64,000 nucleotides of DNA, taken from the NCBI GenBank assembly GCA_026119935.1, contig JALRMH010000015.1, forward strand, positions 248,001 to 312,000. Reading direction: 5' to 3'. Both the position numbers and the translations under genes were made by a program. The notes beneath the pieces were generated by a model, which was not told the origin of the DNA, made no database searches, and was given only the letters and a program-made list of their open reading frames with translations. Numbering within the stretch: the first letter of the stretch is position 1; every line of letters begins with the position of its first letter. This stretch comes from Endothia cerciana. Its lineage: Eukaryota; Ascomycota; Sordariomycetes; Diaporthales; Cryphonectriaceae. Positions 36,800 through 47,244 of this stretch are shown piece after piece.

Positions 36800-37810
36800 T
36801 TACTCCTCCTTCTGCGCCTGATTGTCCTGACTATGACGACGGATGGCCTCGTCTTCCTGTGACCCCAGCCCCACGACACCGTTGTGAACGCCTCCCTGGC
36901 CCAGGCCAGAATGGCTGACTCCAGAGATCACGTTTTGGACATCTCCCTTCCGGTACTGAGTTGAGCGCTCGTGCGGGCTACCACTTCGCTCGCCCTTCGG
37001 GTCATTAGATCCGGCGCCGAGGACACCATTGTGGATGCCCCCACTGAACTCAGTTGCTGCCTCAGCTCGAGTTTCGGTATCCCTCTGCTGGTGGGATGCG
37101 CCTCCGCTGAGGTCAGAAGCAGCCTCGAGTACGCTCTCGTGGGTGCCGCCATCCGATTCAGCTGCGATGCTAGCGTCGCCACCCTGCGTCTGTGGGCGAG
37201 CAGCCCCCTGGCTGTGATCAATAGCTGGACTGCCGTGATAAGCTGAGCTGGCCGGCTCTACTGGGCCGGCGGGTGCACCAGTGCCTTCTTGGCCCAGTTG
37301 CTGAGGACTGGCTTCCTCAGACGAGGTCATCACACCACCCCTAGTGCCGACGGATGAGGGACCCTCAGTGCCTAGGATCTTGCCTTCGTTACCTAGGTGT
37401 TTAGGCTTGACTTCCTCAATCGAAGTCATGCCGTCGGCGCTGCTCCCAGTTCCGACGTTCGGAGTGAAATCGCCCGCATCTTCGTCCAAAGAGGTCGAGC
37501 TGGCCAGCTTTGGTGCCGCTTCTTGGACCCTGTTTCCATCTGAGCCTGAAGCTGGCGGGATAGTTGTGGTGTCCGGCACATTCGTGTCGTGGCTCTTGAA
37601 CCGGGAGGTATCTTCGACAACGACGGCCGAGTCTTGGTGCTTGTGGCCTTGCGATGTGTTGTTGTCACCTTCCAACTCGCGACCAAGCGTCTCATCATCG
37701 GCGTCAGGGAACGCGCCCGGGATGTCGTTCTCTGGCTGAGCAGAGTGGGTCTGTGGGATGTCGTTCGAGTCAGGAACGACTGCATCCTTGGTCTTGGTTA
37801 CGAAGTCCAT
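36800..37810 (-). CDS. disordered protein with H-N-G-V glycine repeats
   Basis: A single-exon, 336-residue protein with no globular domain visible. It is rich in Ser, Gly, Glu, Asp and Thr, so it is predicted to be disordered, soluble and acidic. Toward the C-terminus a motif is repeated: GGIHNGVLGAGSND and GGVHNGVVGLGSQED, with weaker related copies (GGTHESVLEA, SGVSHSGLGQG) before and between. Similar HNGV/HNTV-Gly motifs occur in uncharacterised, often stress-related proteins of filamentous ascomycetes, although I cannot name a function. Earlier in the chain two copies of a (M)TSxEExxPxxLGxEG segment also look duplicated (TSIEEVKPKHLGNEG and TSSEEASPQQLGQEG). ATG 37810 is the only sensible start. 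No signal peptide. Confidence 0.75.
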   Translation of the reverse strand: MDFVTKTKDAVVPDSNDIPQTHSAQPENDIPGAFPDADDETLGRELEGDNNTSQGHKHQDSAVVVEDTSRFKSHDTNVPDTTTIPPASGSDGNRVQEAAPKLASSTSLDEDAGDFTPNVGTGSSADGMTSIEEVKPKHLGNEGKILGTEGPSSVGTRGGVMTSSEEASPQQLGQEGTGAPAGPVEPASSAYHGSPAIDHSQGAARPQTQGGDASIAAESDGGTHESVLEAASDLSGGASHQQRDTETRAEAATEFSGGIHNGVLGAGSNDPKGERSGSPHERSTQYRKGDVQNVISGVSHSGLGQGGVHNGVVGLGSQEDEAIRRHSQDNQAQKEE

Positions 37811-40280
37811 GATTGAGATTTTGGCGATTGTAGAATTATTTGTACAACAATATTTACGATGTGGTGGTGATGGGCTGTTTATTATTCCAAGAGCTGAGAG
37901 GGACGATGCTTTACGGTCCCGCAGCGGCGAGATCTAAACCAGTGATAGATAACACATGTAAACCCTCTCAAAAGTCGTCACCGTCGTTGCTGCTGCAGGA
38001 TTCCAGGTTCTGACATCACCTCAGTACAAGTGGGCTTGGGAAGAAATGCCATGAAATGTGCCCCGCGCACCAAATGCCCGTAAAGGTCGTCACCTCGCAA
38101 CGATGATATCATGCGGGTCCCCTGATGACGGGGCTTGTGCACCCAAGCAGGCCTGCAGGTTAGCCAAAGATTGATATGTGGAACAGCTAGCGGCTTATAG
38201 ACTACAGTACATGGTGCTATTGCGGAACGGTAGCGAACACCATGGGGGAGTGAAGAATCTGTCCTGGCCCGTTTGTCATCAACTCAATTTCTTTCTTACG
38301 GTTCGCCCCCTTCATGCTTTCTTTCGCTAAAGCCATAGGCACTGCACACGAAGCAATGGGGTAGTGGGTCCAGGAGTTGCAGCAGGCGGCACGCCAAACT
38401 CCGACCCCTTTGGTGTCTCGGGCTTTGGCTGCAGCAGAATGAGAAGGGTGTCCTGCAGTAAGGGGGCCGGGTCAACCTTGTGAAAGCAACCAGTCAGATA
38501 GTTGAGACTTTCGTGTTTCAATAGGTCCATACCATGTACGTGACCGCCTCATCGTACCTGCATGCACAGTTCTGTATATGCTATCAATTCAATACTAGAT
38601 ACTTGAAGGTCCCCTACTCGTGTAAATTGCCCCCGCCCCAATCTCCGGAACAACTCGGGTACTGTATGAATGATTCCCTAGGGCGCATCTTCTCATGTGG
38701 CGAGTCGAAATAAATCATGTGCATTGTCTGTCTATGGAAACCGTTTCAGAAGAGGACTCTGGTCTCGACACCTTTCTAGCGCCTTTTGGTTGCTACTGTA
38801 ATATCTGTGTCCTTTCTCCGTGGCTGTGTTGTGGGTACACACCTCTGTAGCCTACGATATCACTCAACCTGACTATTTTCCACCCTAACTGGAGACTTCA
38901 GGTCTTCAAGGATATGAAATAAGCTGTAGTTACTACTGTTCCTCATAGGATTCGTGGTAGATCACATTGAGGACGAATGCGGTTGGCCAGCACGCTCACA
39001 AGACGCAAAAGAGGGCGTCGTATTTTGCGTCAGGGCTAACGTGAGATCCAAGTCGACGAACCGGAATGGTCAGAGAAAAGCTTAAGATCATTACGTATAC
39101 ACACCATGTACATGAGTAGGCACTTAAGATCAGACGCTGATCACTACAAAGCTTATCTCTTGCTACCTGGTGGGCCTTTGAACGTAATGCCCCATGGTCA
39201 ATATTTGCAGAGCCACAGAAGTAGCGGTGTTTGCGCATCTATATGATGCTCGGATGATAATCATGGAGATGCAAAACTCCACCTTGCAGATATAAATTGG
39301 ATGAGAACAAATTATCAAGCAGTAAATAATATGGTTTGTGCTGGGTATAACAAACAAGATCCATTTTAGTCTCTGGTTCCCTTTACTTCAGCCAATTCGC
39401 CATAAGATTTACCAAATTTTAGGATGTCCGGATGACATGCCCTGTATACTACGCGTTTCTCCATCCGATGATGGGCGTATGAAACATCCCATATCTGTTG
39501 CGGTCTGCTGCTCCTAATGTCGAGGTTTCAAGCTGGGTAGATACGGATATTCGGATGGCACATCAACACAACAGAGGCGAGAAGAGGAAATTCAGCGTGA
39601 GAAACCAGATGTATAGCACATTTCCGGGTAGATTCTCACTCGCGATTCAAAACACTGACCTACATCACTTTTCGTAGGGGGATGCCAAAGAGTAGTGATA
39701 CTAGCATCTTCGCATTTCAGTTGTTTGAGTCAGTTGCGCTGCGGCAGAGAACCACAATTTCACGAAACCGCAGCACCTGATAAAATCAGCGCGGATCCGT
39801 CTCTCGAGTTTTCGGCTCGTCTCGAGATTTTCGTGTTGTTTCCAACCGTTTTCGAACCATGCACGGATGCTTGTCGCGAACAAACCGCGTTCTTCAGACG
39901 CAGGGCTGGCGATCCACCCTCGCTGCGCGGGACCCACTCAGGGGTATCATGTGCGGATGATCTGCGACGGCGCCTGTTGCAGAAGATCCTCTCAGGGATC
40001 TGTATCGTTCGATGTACAACATCTTGACACAATCTGCTCCCTCCAACCTTATACGTAGAACCCGGATGCTATATACAGGCTCAACACCGGCGTCGAAAGT
40101 ATTGGCGGGTAGCCAACCTTGGGCAACCGACGCGATTTCTCTTCTTTCTTCTCGAGTTCTCTGCACTGCAGTCTTACCATTCACATTCACCAGCAGGTCT
40201 GTCACATTTTTTTAAACCACTATCTTTCTATTTGTGTGTTCATAATCTTTTTTTTTTTGGGAGTTCTACTACAAGCCAAG
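37811..40280. other. 2.5-kb intergenic region
   Basis: No gene recognised; parts around 38560-39660 appear AT-richer than the rest. A TATA-like CTATATAC at 40069-40076 lies about 205 bp before the Egh16-type start, and T-rich leader sequence follows at 40200-40260. Confidence 0.5.
40069..40076 (+). promoter_or_regulatory. TATA-like element of the Egh16-type gene
   Basis: CTATATAC about 205 bp before the predicted ATG; the spacing implies a leader of more than 150 nt. Confidence 0.35.
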
Positions 40281-41390
40281 ATGCCTTCTGGAATTCGGAC
40301 ACTCTTCGGTGCGGCCATGCTCAGCATGGTCCACGGCCAGGGCGTCATTCTCAAGGCCGTTGGTGATTCAGGAACCAGTCTGGGGCTGTTAGGTGAGTAC
40401 CGCCCAACACTTCTGATCTATTAGTACATCTTGGACTTACAGTCACCAGTTGACTCGAGCAACTCGAACGACGCCAACTTCATTTCCGACGCTGAGATCT
40501 CTGCCAACGTTGTCAACGAGTGCGGACGCACGTTCGTGGGAGGCAATATAGACATTGGAGCGAACACTGAAGATGCACTGGCCGCTGGAAATGTCACAAA
40601 AGTGACCAAGGGGAGCAAGGTGAAGGTCACGGTGGACCAGCGTAGTGCCAATGGCACTGGTCCATTTACTTGTGATATGGACCAGACAGGCAACTCGCTC
40701 GCCACCGGACAGACGGCTCTGAATGTTGCGCAGGGCACCTCAACGGGCACCGGCCAGACGACCTTGACAGTTACCATGCCCACGGACATGGCATGCCAGG
40801 GATGTGAGTGGATAACGAGGCCCCTTGCCCCTTCCGATGTGAATCAGTACACCTAACATTCCTCTTCAGCATCCCAGGGCAACGTCTGCACCGTACGATG
40901 TCGAAACGCCGAGGACTTCGGCGGGTGTATTGCCGTTCAGCAGACGGACGTCACAGCTCTCCCTGGGGACAACGCGCCATCCAACATCACTACTGCCGCG
41001 ACACTCGCCGAGGTTAACGCTCAGGTGCAGCAGAACCAGAAGGATCTCCCCGCGGCGATCGAAGGTAATGATGAAGCGGCTGCAGACGCAAACACGCAGA
41101 GTGCCAACATCGCCCAAGCCATCATAGCCGCCGATTCTGCAGTTGTGCAATCTGAGACCGCAGAGCTGGCGACGAAGGCTGCCAGCGCGAGTACCACAGC
41201 TGCTACAAATACTGCTGCCAACAATGGAAAGGGGAAAGGCAACGGCAACGCCTCGAATGGAAAGGCTGGAAAGGGAGGGAAAAAACAAGCAAACGGCAAC
41301 GGCAACAACAACAAGCGCGGGACCCGCGCTGGCCTTCGCAAGAGAATTGTCAATGCCGGCGTCGACTTTGCTGAAGATACTCAGAACTAA
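40281..41390 (+). CDS. secreted Egh16/MAS3-family protein (DUF3129)
   Basis: A secreted protein of the Egh16-like family, first known from powdery mildew and as the appressorium proteins MAS3/GAS1-type of rice blast; members are induced during plant or insect infection but their biochemistry is unknown. Exons 40281-40392, 40450-40803 and 40870-41390 give 328 residues. A signal peptide (about 1-20, ending VHGQ) precedes GVILKAVGDSG. Family hallmarks are ISANVVNECGRT, GGNIDIGANTEDALAAG, VTKGSKVKVTV and the cysteine block GNVCTVRCRNAEDFGGC. The C-terminal 60 residues are Ala/Thr- then Gly/Asn/Lys-rich (GKGKGNGNASNGKAGKGGKK) and end in a basic patch, a tail that varies in the family. Intron 1 uses the second of two nearby AG acceptors to keep the frame. 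A G13 tract follows the stop by ~80 bp. Confidence 0.93.
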
Positions 41391-42035
41391 GACAATCACA
41401 GGTCTGTATAGGACAGGGTGGAAGAAATCTCAAATGTCTGCTTCGGTAGTTAATTTGAGTAGAACCCGGGGGGGGGGGGGAGGAGGGTCGGTGCGCTGTG
41501 GATGACTTCTATTCATGGCTGGAAATGACACAATTTCAAGTACTGTTCAAATCAATATTTCTTGTGCACACTATCGCAGTTGAAATGATTAGGCTCAAAC
41601 TCAAATGTTCAATCAATGATCTAGAGCAGCCAGACGTTTTGTGTACTCTTTACATTTCATGAGAACCTTCAGAAACATGTACACGCGTTGCAGGAACCTT
41701 TCACATTCCTTTGGGACACGCTTCCTGGCCCAAACTGTTGAGAAACCCCCCTCCCCCCGAGGCCAACACCACGGTCCAGAACAACTCAGACGTTCACGGC
41801 TCCTCTACTCTAGCGAACAATCGAACCGGTGACTTCTCAGGAGGGAATTATATTACCTTATTCTCCAATGTCAAATATTTCGTAATCATGAGACATGATG
41901 CTGTGGTGTACTTCATGGGCACCGGCCATTGCAAAAACATATGGTATCTTTCATCAGTCTTGGTATTATCAGGTCAACATTCCCAAAATCCAAGCCTTCG
42001 CGGCCCAACAAGCCAGTAACGCCTCCCGGGACTGT

Positions 42036-42207
42036 TCACTCGTACCCGCCACAATGCCAGTCAAATCCGACGTTCCCTTTAGCGCTTTCGAGGACCACGA
42101 GCTTCACTTCCCCATCTTCCCACTTATAGCCCCTGTTTTTGCCCATGACGGCCCTCCTCTTCGAAACGGAGGCACCCGGCGTCACGACCGGAATCTCTCC
42201 TTGGGTC
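42036..42207 (-). CDS. possible C-terminal exon, unrecognised protein
   Basis: After a candidate CCGCAG acceptor the minus strand reads about 56 codons, including GEIPVVTPGASVSKRRAV and YKWEDGEVKLVVLESAKG, ending GFDWHCGGYE and a stop. The codon use (G/C in most third positions) and the amino-acid composition look like real protein, unlike the neighbouring frames. I do not recognise the family. No convincing upstream exon could be joined; an ATG at 42568 (MGNHSSAATTAG) is one candidate. It could be a small multi-exon gene or a relic. Confidence 0.3.
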
Positions 42208-43327
42208 CTGCGGTAGAGGGAGGATGGACAGCTGAAAGAGTCAAATGAAGCCCGGAGTAAGGAGGTTGCGCATGGCGAGCAATGGAATGGAAACTCCGAT
42301 AGGCCGGCGGACGAATGGCCAGCGTTGAATTCCGCCTATTCAATGTGTTCGCGAGTGTAGCATCGAGACTGATATACAGACCACGTAGCCAAAACAGTCA
42401 AGCGACTAAGGGGTGGGCGACCTCCGCTGAAGAGTGTCCCCTCGATCGAAGACATGGAAAATGGTCGATATACGGAACTCTGGACCCTTGCGGTACGTGG
42501 TCTTGAACTGTACGGATCTTCACTTGGGGGGAGCCCGCCGTGGTCGCGGCGGAGGAGTGATTCCCCATGATAACGCGTCGCCGCAGGGTCCAGGTCCACT
42601 TGTCTCTGGCTCTCTACGTTGTTCAAAATAAAGACGGCCACTCAACCTCGTGACGTTCCCCAGAGCGTCAGGAAGAGGAATCCCGCATCTGCCAGTGCAT
42701 ACCTAGCTGATTCACTCCAGCCCAATCTTCGCAACTACGGGGGCAACACGACGACTCTGCCCTGTTATGTGTGCGCCATTTCGCGTGTAAATCGCAGCGC
42801 TAGGTAGCCTCTTTTGGGTACTGTAAGCTACCCATCACATTACAAGGCGGTCCTGGATGCTGAATTCTGGTTAACCGGCGCCGCCGCCGCACGAATCTGC
42901 ATACGGTCTATGCACAAGAGGGAAAACATAAGTCCAAGTCAACGGCGGAACAGGACGTGTCGAAAGGACGACGTCGCACTTTAACGCGGATGGAACGAGA
43001 CCGTCCTGGCGAACGGCAGGGTTATGCGACTAGTTGGAGCGAAGCGCACGACTAGTTCGTCCGCGAGAGGGCGCCTGACATTATCCCTTTCCCCAGAATG
43101 GCACGGCCGGACGAAATGCGCGAACCGAGATACAACGTCCCTCCCCAACTACCGGCGTCATGTACTCATGGTGACGAGACTGTTTAATTATGTTACATGT
43201 CGGCAGTCGGGGAGAGCTCGCAAACCAACCAGCGTTGTTGATGGAACATTACGAGAATCATGAGGAGAGCCTATGCATTTAGCCTCAGGACATGATTAAT
43301 TACTTGGGTAGGAATAAACCAAATAAA

Positions 43328-43349
43328 CCCCCCCCCCCCCAAAAAAAAA
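43328..43349. repeat. C13A9 homopolymer tract
   Basis: Thirteen C followed by nine A, the exact reverse complement of 7272-7293; about 310 bp before the DUF1996 gene. Confidence 0.9.
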
Positions 43350-43658
43350 GATTGTGTACAACTTCGTAACTACAGGCTTGATGCTAGATTCGGATAGTTC
43401 AGTGCGATCACGTTCTTGACGTTGTTAGAGATCATGTTATGATAGGAGGTCTGAATTCCAAATCTCTCGGCCTGCCCCCCCCCCCCCGACCTTGGGAGGT
43501 CCTGAGGTACTCATGGGGTGTTTGGATACTTAAGCAGCCGAATGGTCTGGCGTCGCTTTCCAGGTTTGTAGTGCGCCTTGGCTTTTCCCTCCTTCTAATT
43601 ATTCTCGTCTTTTGCTCATCATAACCCTGCCAAGAACACTCTCACCCAAAGAATAAGT

Positions 43659-45122
43659 ATGAAGCTCCAACTCTTGGCCATCAGCCTCGTCGGGCTCAGC
43701 CAAGCGGCCCTTCGCTTCGGATGCGCAACCAGCAGCATCCAGCGCCTCGACCCGGTCGTCCAGCCCGGCATACTCCCGTCTAGCCACGTCCACCAGGTAG
43801 TAGGTGGCAATGCGTTCAATGCCACCATGGACTTTGACCCGTCTACCAAGGCCACCTGCACTACATGCACCTTCTCTGAGGACTTTTCCAACTACTGGAC
43901 CGCAGCTATGTACTTCAGGGCGCAGAATGGCTCTTACAAGCGTGTTGACATCATGGAGAACGATGCTCTGCCAGCTGGCATTAATGGAGGCATGACCATC
44001 TACTATACCCAGCAGGACTTCTATTCCAATGGCAATCAGAATATCACGGCTTTCCCAGTGGTAAGTCCAGCCAATGCTTACCACGTAAGTAGAGCGAGTC
44101 CACTGATGGTTCTAGGGTTTCCGCATGACGGTTGGCAGCCCGAAGACAAACAGCTCGTCTATCGCGGCGAACCAGCCCGGACTCCGCTTTACCTGCCTGC
44201 AGAACAAAGATACGAGGTTTCCTGAGGTTGCTGGCTTCCCTACGTCGCCCTGCGTGGGCGGTCTCATGACGGAGCACCATTTTCCCGCGTGAGTCACTAC
44301 CTTCTTGCACATTCAAGGTCTTGTACACCTCTTCTGCGCCGTTGCGAATATCGTGGTGTTTGCTGACCTGATTGTATTAGATGCTGGGATGGTAAGAACA
44401 CGGATAGTGCTGATCACCAATCTCATATGTATGATACCAGCACGGGTGGTTTTCAAGTTGCAGGTGCATGCCCTGCTTCTCAGTAAGCCTTTCAGATGAT
44501 ACTCTCTCTCTCTCTCTCTCTGTATCGCAAGCAGGACCTTCCCAACCCCCCCCCCCCTTCACCAGATATCTTAAGGTTTTCAAGTCTCAGCCCTTCTATT
44601 CTGGGGCACGGAGTCTTGCTCAAGTCTACAAAATGACTACAGATCCACCCTAATTCTCCCCTTTTCTCTCAATGTGTACATCCGTGCTCTGACAATCCTA
44701 TAGCCCCGTCCGCGTACCGCAGGTAGCCTACGAGACCCTCTGGGACACGACACCCTTCAACAGCTTGTGGCCTACGGATGGCTCGAATCCATTTTACTTG
44801 AGTTACGGCGACAACGTGGGTTACGGCACCCATGCTGATTACCTCTTCGGCTGGAAGGGCGACGCCCTCCAGCGCGCTATGGATTCCAGCTGCATGTTTA
44901 CTGCGTGCGAGAACGGGAATCCGCTCCTGTCTCAGGGCGTGGACCAGATGAACGCTTGTACCGTCAAGAAACAGTTCGAAGAGGATGTTGATGGATGTAA
45001 GTTGCGTTGTGCCTTAGGCTGCCCACTCCAGAAGGAATATTATGCTAACGGAGTTCCTTTTTTTTTTTTGTTTTTTTGTAGGGATCCCGGAGCTCCCTGG
45101 ACAAGGCAGCATGAACATGTGA
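43659..45122 (+). CDS. secreted DUF1996 protein
   Basis: A secreted protein of the fungal DUF1996 family; function unknown, though members are common in secretomes. Five exons (43659-44060, 44116-44288, 44381-44482, 44704-44996, 45082-45122) give 336 residues. A signal peptide (about 1-16, ...LSQA) is followed by LRFGCATSSIQRLDPVVQPG and SSHVHQVVGGNAFN, the conserved start of the domain with its H-x-H. Later family marks are CTTCTFSEDFSNYWTAAMYF, CWDGKNTDSADHQSHM and FNSLWP. Cysteines are numerous and probably paired. Intron 3 (44483-44703) is long for this genome and carries a CT microsatellite (44503-44521) and C12. The last exon encodes only WIPELPGQGSMNM; unlike many relatives, no WSC or cellulose-binding domain follows. 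Confidence 0.92.
44503..44521. repeat. (CT)n microsatellite in intron
   Basis: A perfect CT run of about nine to ten units inside intron 3 of the DUF1996 gene. Confidence 0.85.
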
Positions 45123-45936
45123 TTGTCTGATCGAAACAAATGAGCCCAAATCTTGTTCGGTTTTATACGGCTTTCAATTTTCATTTATATGAGCTGAGCC
45201 TAAAGATCAGTGGTCTCTATTCTATGTGTACCTAGGTTGTCTTTCCCTATCACTATTGATTTCAGATTCCTAATGTAGCCTGAGACATGCCTACCGATAG
45301 TGTCGCTCTTTAGAGGAGGGTTTTGATAGTAGGTAGCGCCGACTCAGGCAGAATTTCGAGCAGCTGTATTCGGCTTAACCCTATGTTGTTATTTTTCAAA
45401 GAAATCCAAGGACGCCTAAGTACGGATTATACTGCTTTTTTTTATTTTTTTATTTCTATCGCCTCTTTCGCCGCCGGGTTTGCCCTCAGGGGCTTCTCAC
45501 CGTCTACACACCCGGGCAGAGAGGATCGATTGGAGCAGAGCCCTGACCCTCCCTGCCTAGACTTTCTCAGTGTTGTGGCGGCGGGTCTTGCCGTGATATG
45601 TGGGCCGCCCCCGGGGGGCCCTGACAGGGATGGCGCTGCGACCCCTCGTTGTCACAAGCCACAAAGGCATCATCAGGGAGGATGAGGAGAACAACACTTC
45701 CCCAGGCCCCTAGAGAGAATACACCGCCGCTGTGCCGTGTTGAACCCCTACATCAGCACGCCGTGATCTTCAGCACAACAAGGTGAGCTAGGTCAGCATT
45801 CGCAAAGCTCGAGCTGCAAGACGGACCTAGGTGGACCGGCGGCCCTGAGCAAGCACGCAAGCAAACGTGGTCTCACCCCATCACGACAGACGACAGCTAC
45901 CCGGCAGGACATCCGCACTTTTAGGTTCGGCCTGAG
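45123..45936. other. intergenic region without recognised gene
   Basis: 3' flank of the DUF1996 gene and promoter of the NTF2-like gene; T-rich run at 45438-45456. Nothing else seen. Confidence 0.5.
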
Positions 45937-46634
45937 ATGATCTACTGCCGTCCCCAGATCCTTCAGCAGACTGCCCGCCGCGTACAGATCTACGCTTCAC
46001 CTCGCGGACTCCACCCACTCTCTGGTCGATCATTGTGCCACGCCATGGCTAGCAAACCCCAAGTCTCGTCTGCACCGGTCGTCCTGACCAAGGACTACGT
46101 TCGGGATGCCTTCAAGCATCTTGAGGAGGTCGATGATCTCGAGAAGCGCAACCAGTTCTTCAAGGACTACGTGGTAGAGGACGTCAAGTGGGAGATCACC
46201 GGGAACGGACATGAGCTGGCCGGCACCCGGTACAGCCTGGCTGATCACTCCTCTGCTTCCTTCTCAAAGCTAGGTGCGAGACCTTGTAGCTGTTGGCAGG
46301 AGGCCCCCCCCCCCCCACTGAACATACGGCAGGGAAAAAGCTGGCGAAGCCCATCAAGTTTGTCGTGCGGAGTATCATTCTTGAGTCCGATACCAGGTGG
46401 GCCTGCGTCGAATGCCAGGGATATGCCACCAGGACCAATGGTGAGTGCATCTTTCATCCGGCGACACATATGGTCGCTTTCTGTTGTTAAGCCTGACAGC
46501 TGACCCCGCGACAAGGCCAGCCTTACAACAACGACTACGTGTGGCTGACGGAGTGGGATGACAAGGGAAAGATCTTCCATGTGCGAAGCTATCATGACAC
46601 CAACCTCGCCGAGAAGGTTCTGCACGAGACATAG
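45937..46634 (+). CDS. NTF2/SnoaL-fold protein
   Basis: A small protein of the SnoaL/NTF2-like superfamily, a fold used by ketosteroid isomerases and polyketide cyclases but also by many proteins without known reaction. Exons 45937-46273, 46333-46440 and 46516-46634 give 187 residues. The first 36 residues are Arg-rich without acidic residues and could be a mitochondrial presequence; a second ATG at 46045 (MASKPQ) would give a cytosolic form. Core features are an N-terminal helix pair (YVRDAFKHLEEV), FFKDYVVEDVKWEITGNGHELAGTRYS, and the C-terminal strand DDKGKIFHVRSYHDTNLAEKVL. Intron 1 contains a C13 tract. There is no partner pathway gene nearby, so function is open. Confidence 0.85.
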
Positions 46635-47244
46635 CGCATAGGGTCGCATCCCCCATGTGTGCGCTTGGGGCTCATTCTCAAAAGGAAGTGGATTAGAACA
46701 GAGACACCTGATACTCGGTAGTAGCTAAACACCAATGGCCCCAACCGCACCAGAATCAAGCGTATTTGTCCCCCCAGCGTTGGAGCATTATTGTGCGCTA
46801 ACCTCAATCCATGTCATTCTTGACATCTCCCCCCGGTTCCTGAAATAGCTGCGCCGCGTGGGGACCCTCCGGCCCACTGTCGCTGGTTTCCAGGGGTTCT
46901 TGGCTGGCCTGGCGGCTCGCGGACCGCAGCCCAATGGTACATGGTGCAAGTGAGGCTGTGTGGTGTGCCCCGCTCTGACCCGCACGAGGACCCCTGATAC
47001 CTCTCGCAACATGACGTTTGTTGGCAGTGAGCTGGAGGGCCTGTTTCATCCTCAACGCAGCTCGGGGCTCGTATATAGCTGAGCTCGTACGCCTCTCGGA
47101 TCCGCATTGCGTCTTTCATACCTGGTTATCTAGTCCACCGCCGTTCTACCGAGACCAGGGCCGCATTGCCTGTTTTCTGATCAATATCCTACCTGTGTGC
47201 CTTCGGCATCGAATATACCAAAAGAAAGAAAGGCCTCGTCCAAC
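46635..47244. other. intergenic region with TATA-like element
   Basis: Promoter region of the gelsolin-type gene. GTATATAG at 47071-47078 lies about 170 bp before the ATG. No gene recognised. Confidence 0.5.
47071..47078 (+). promoter_or_regulatory. TATA-like element of the gelsolin-type gene
   Basis: GTATATAG about 170 bp upstream of the predicted start codon. Confidence 0.4.

Larger units (their letters stand above)
41391..43658. other. intergenic region with a possible stray exon
   Basis: Contains G13 (41468-41480), C13A9 (43328-43349) and C13 (43475-43487). Apart from the possible minus-strand exon at 42036-42207 no gene was recognised. The right end is the promoter of the DUF1996 gene. 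Confidence 0.45.
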
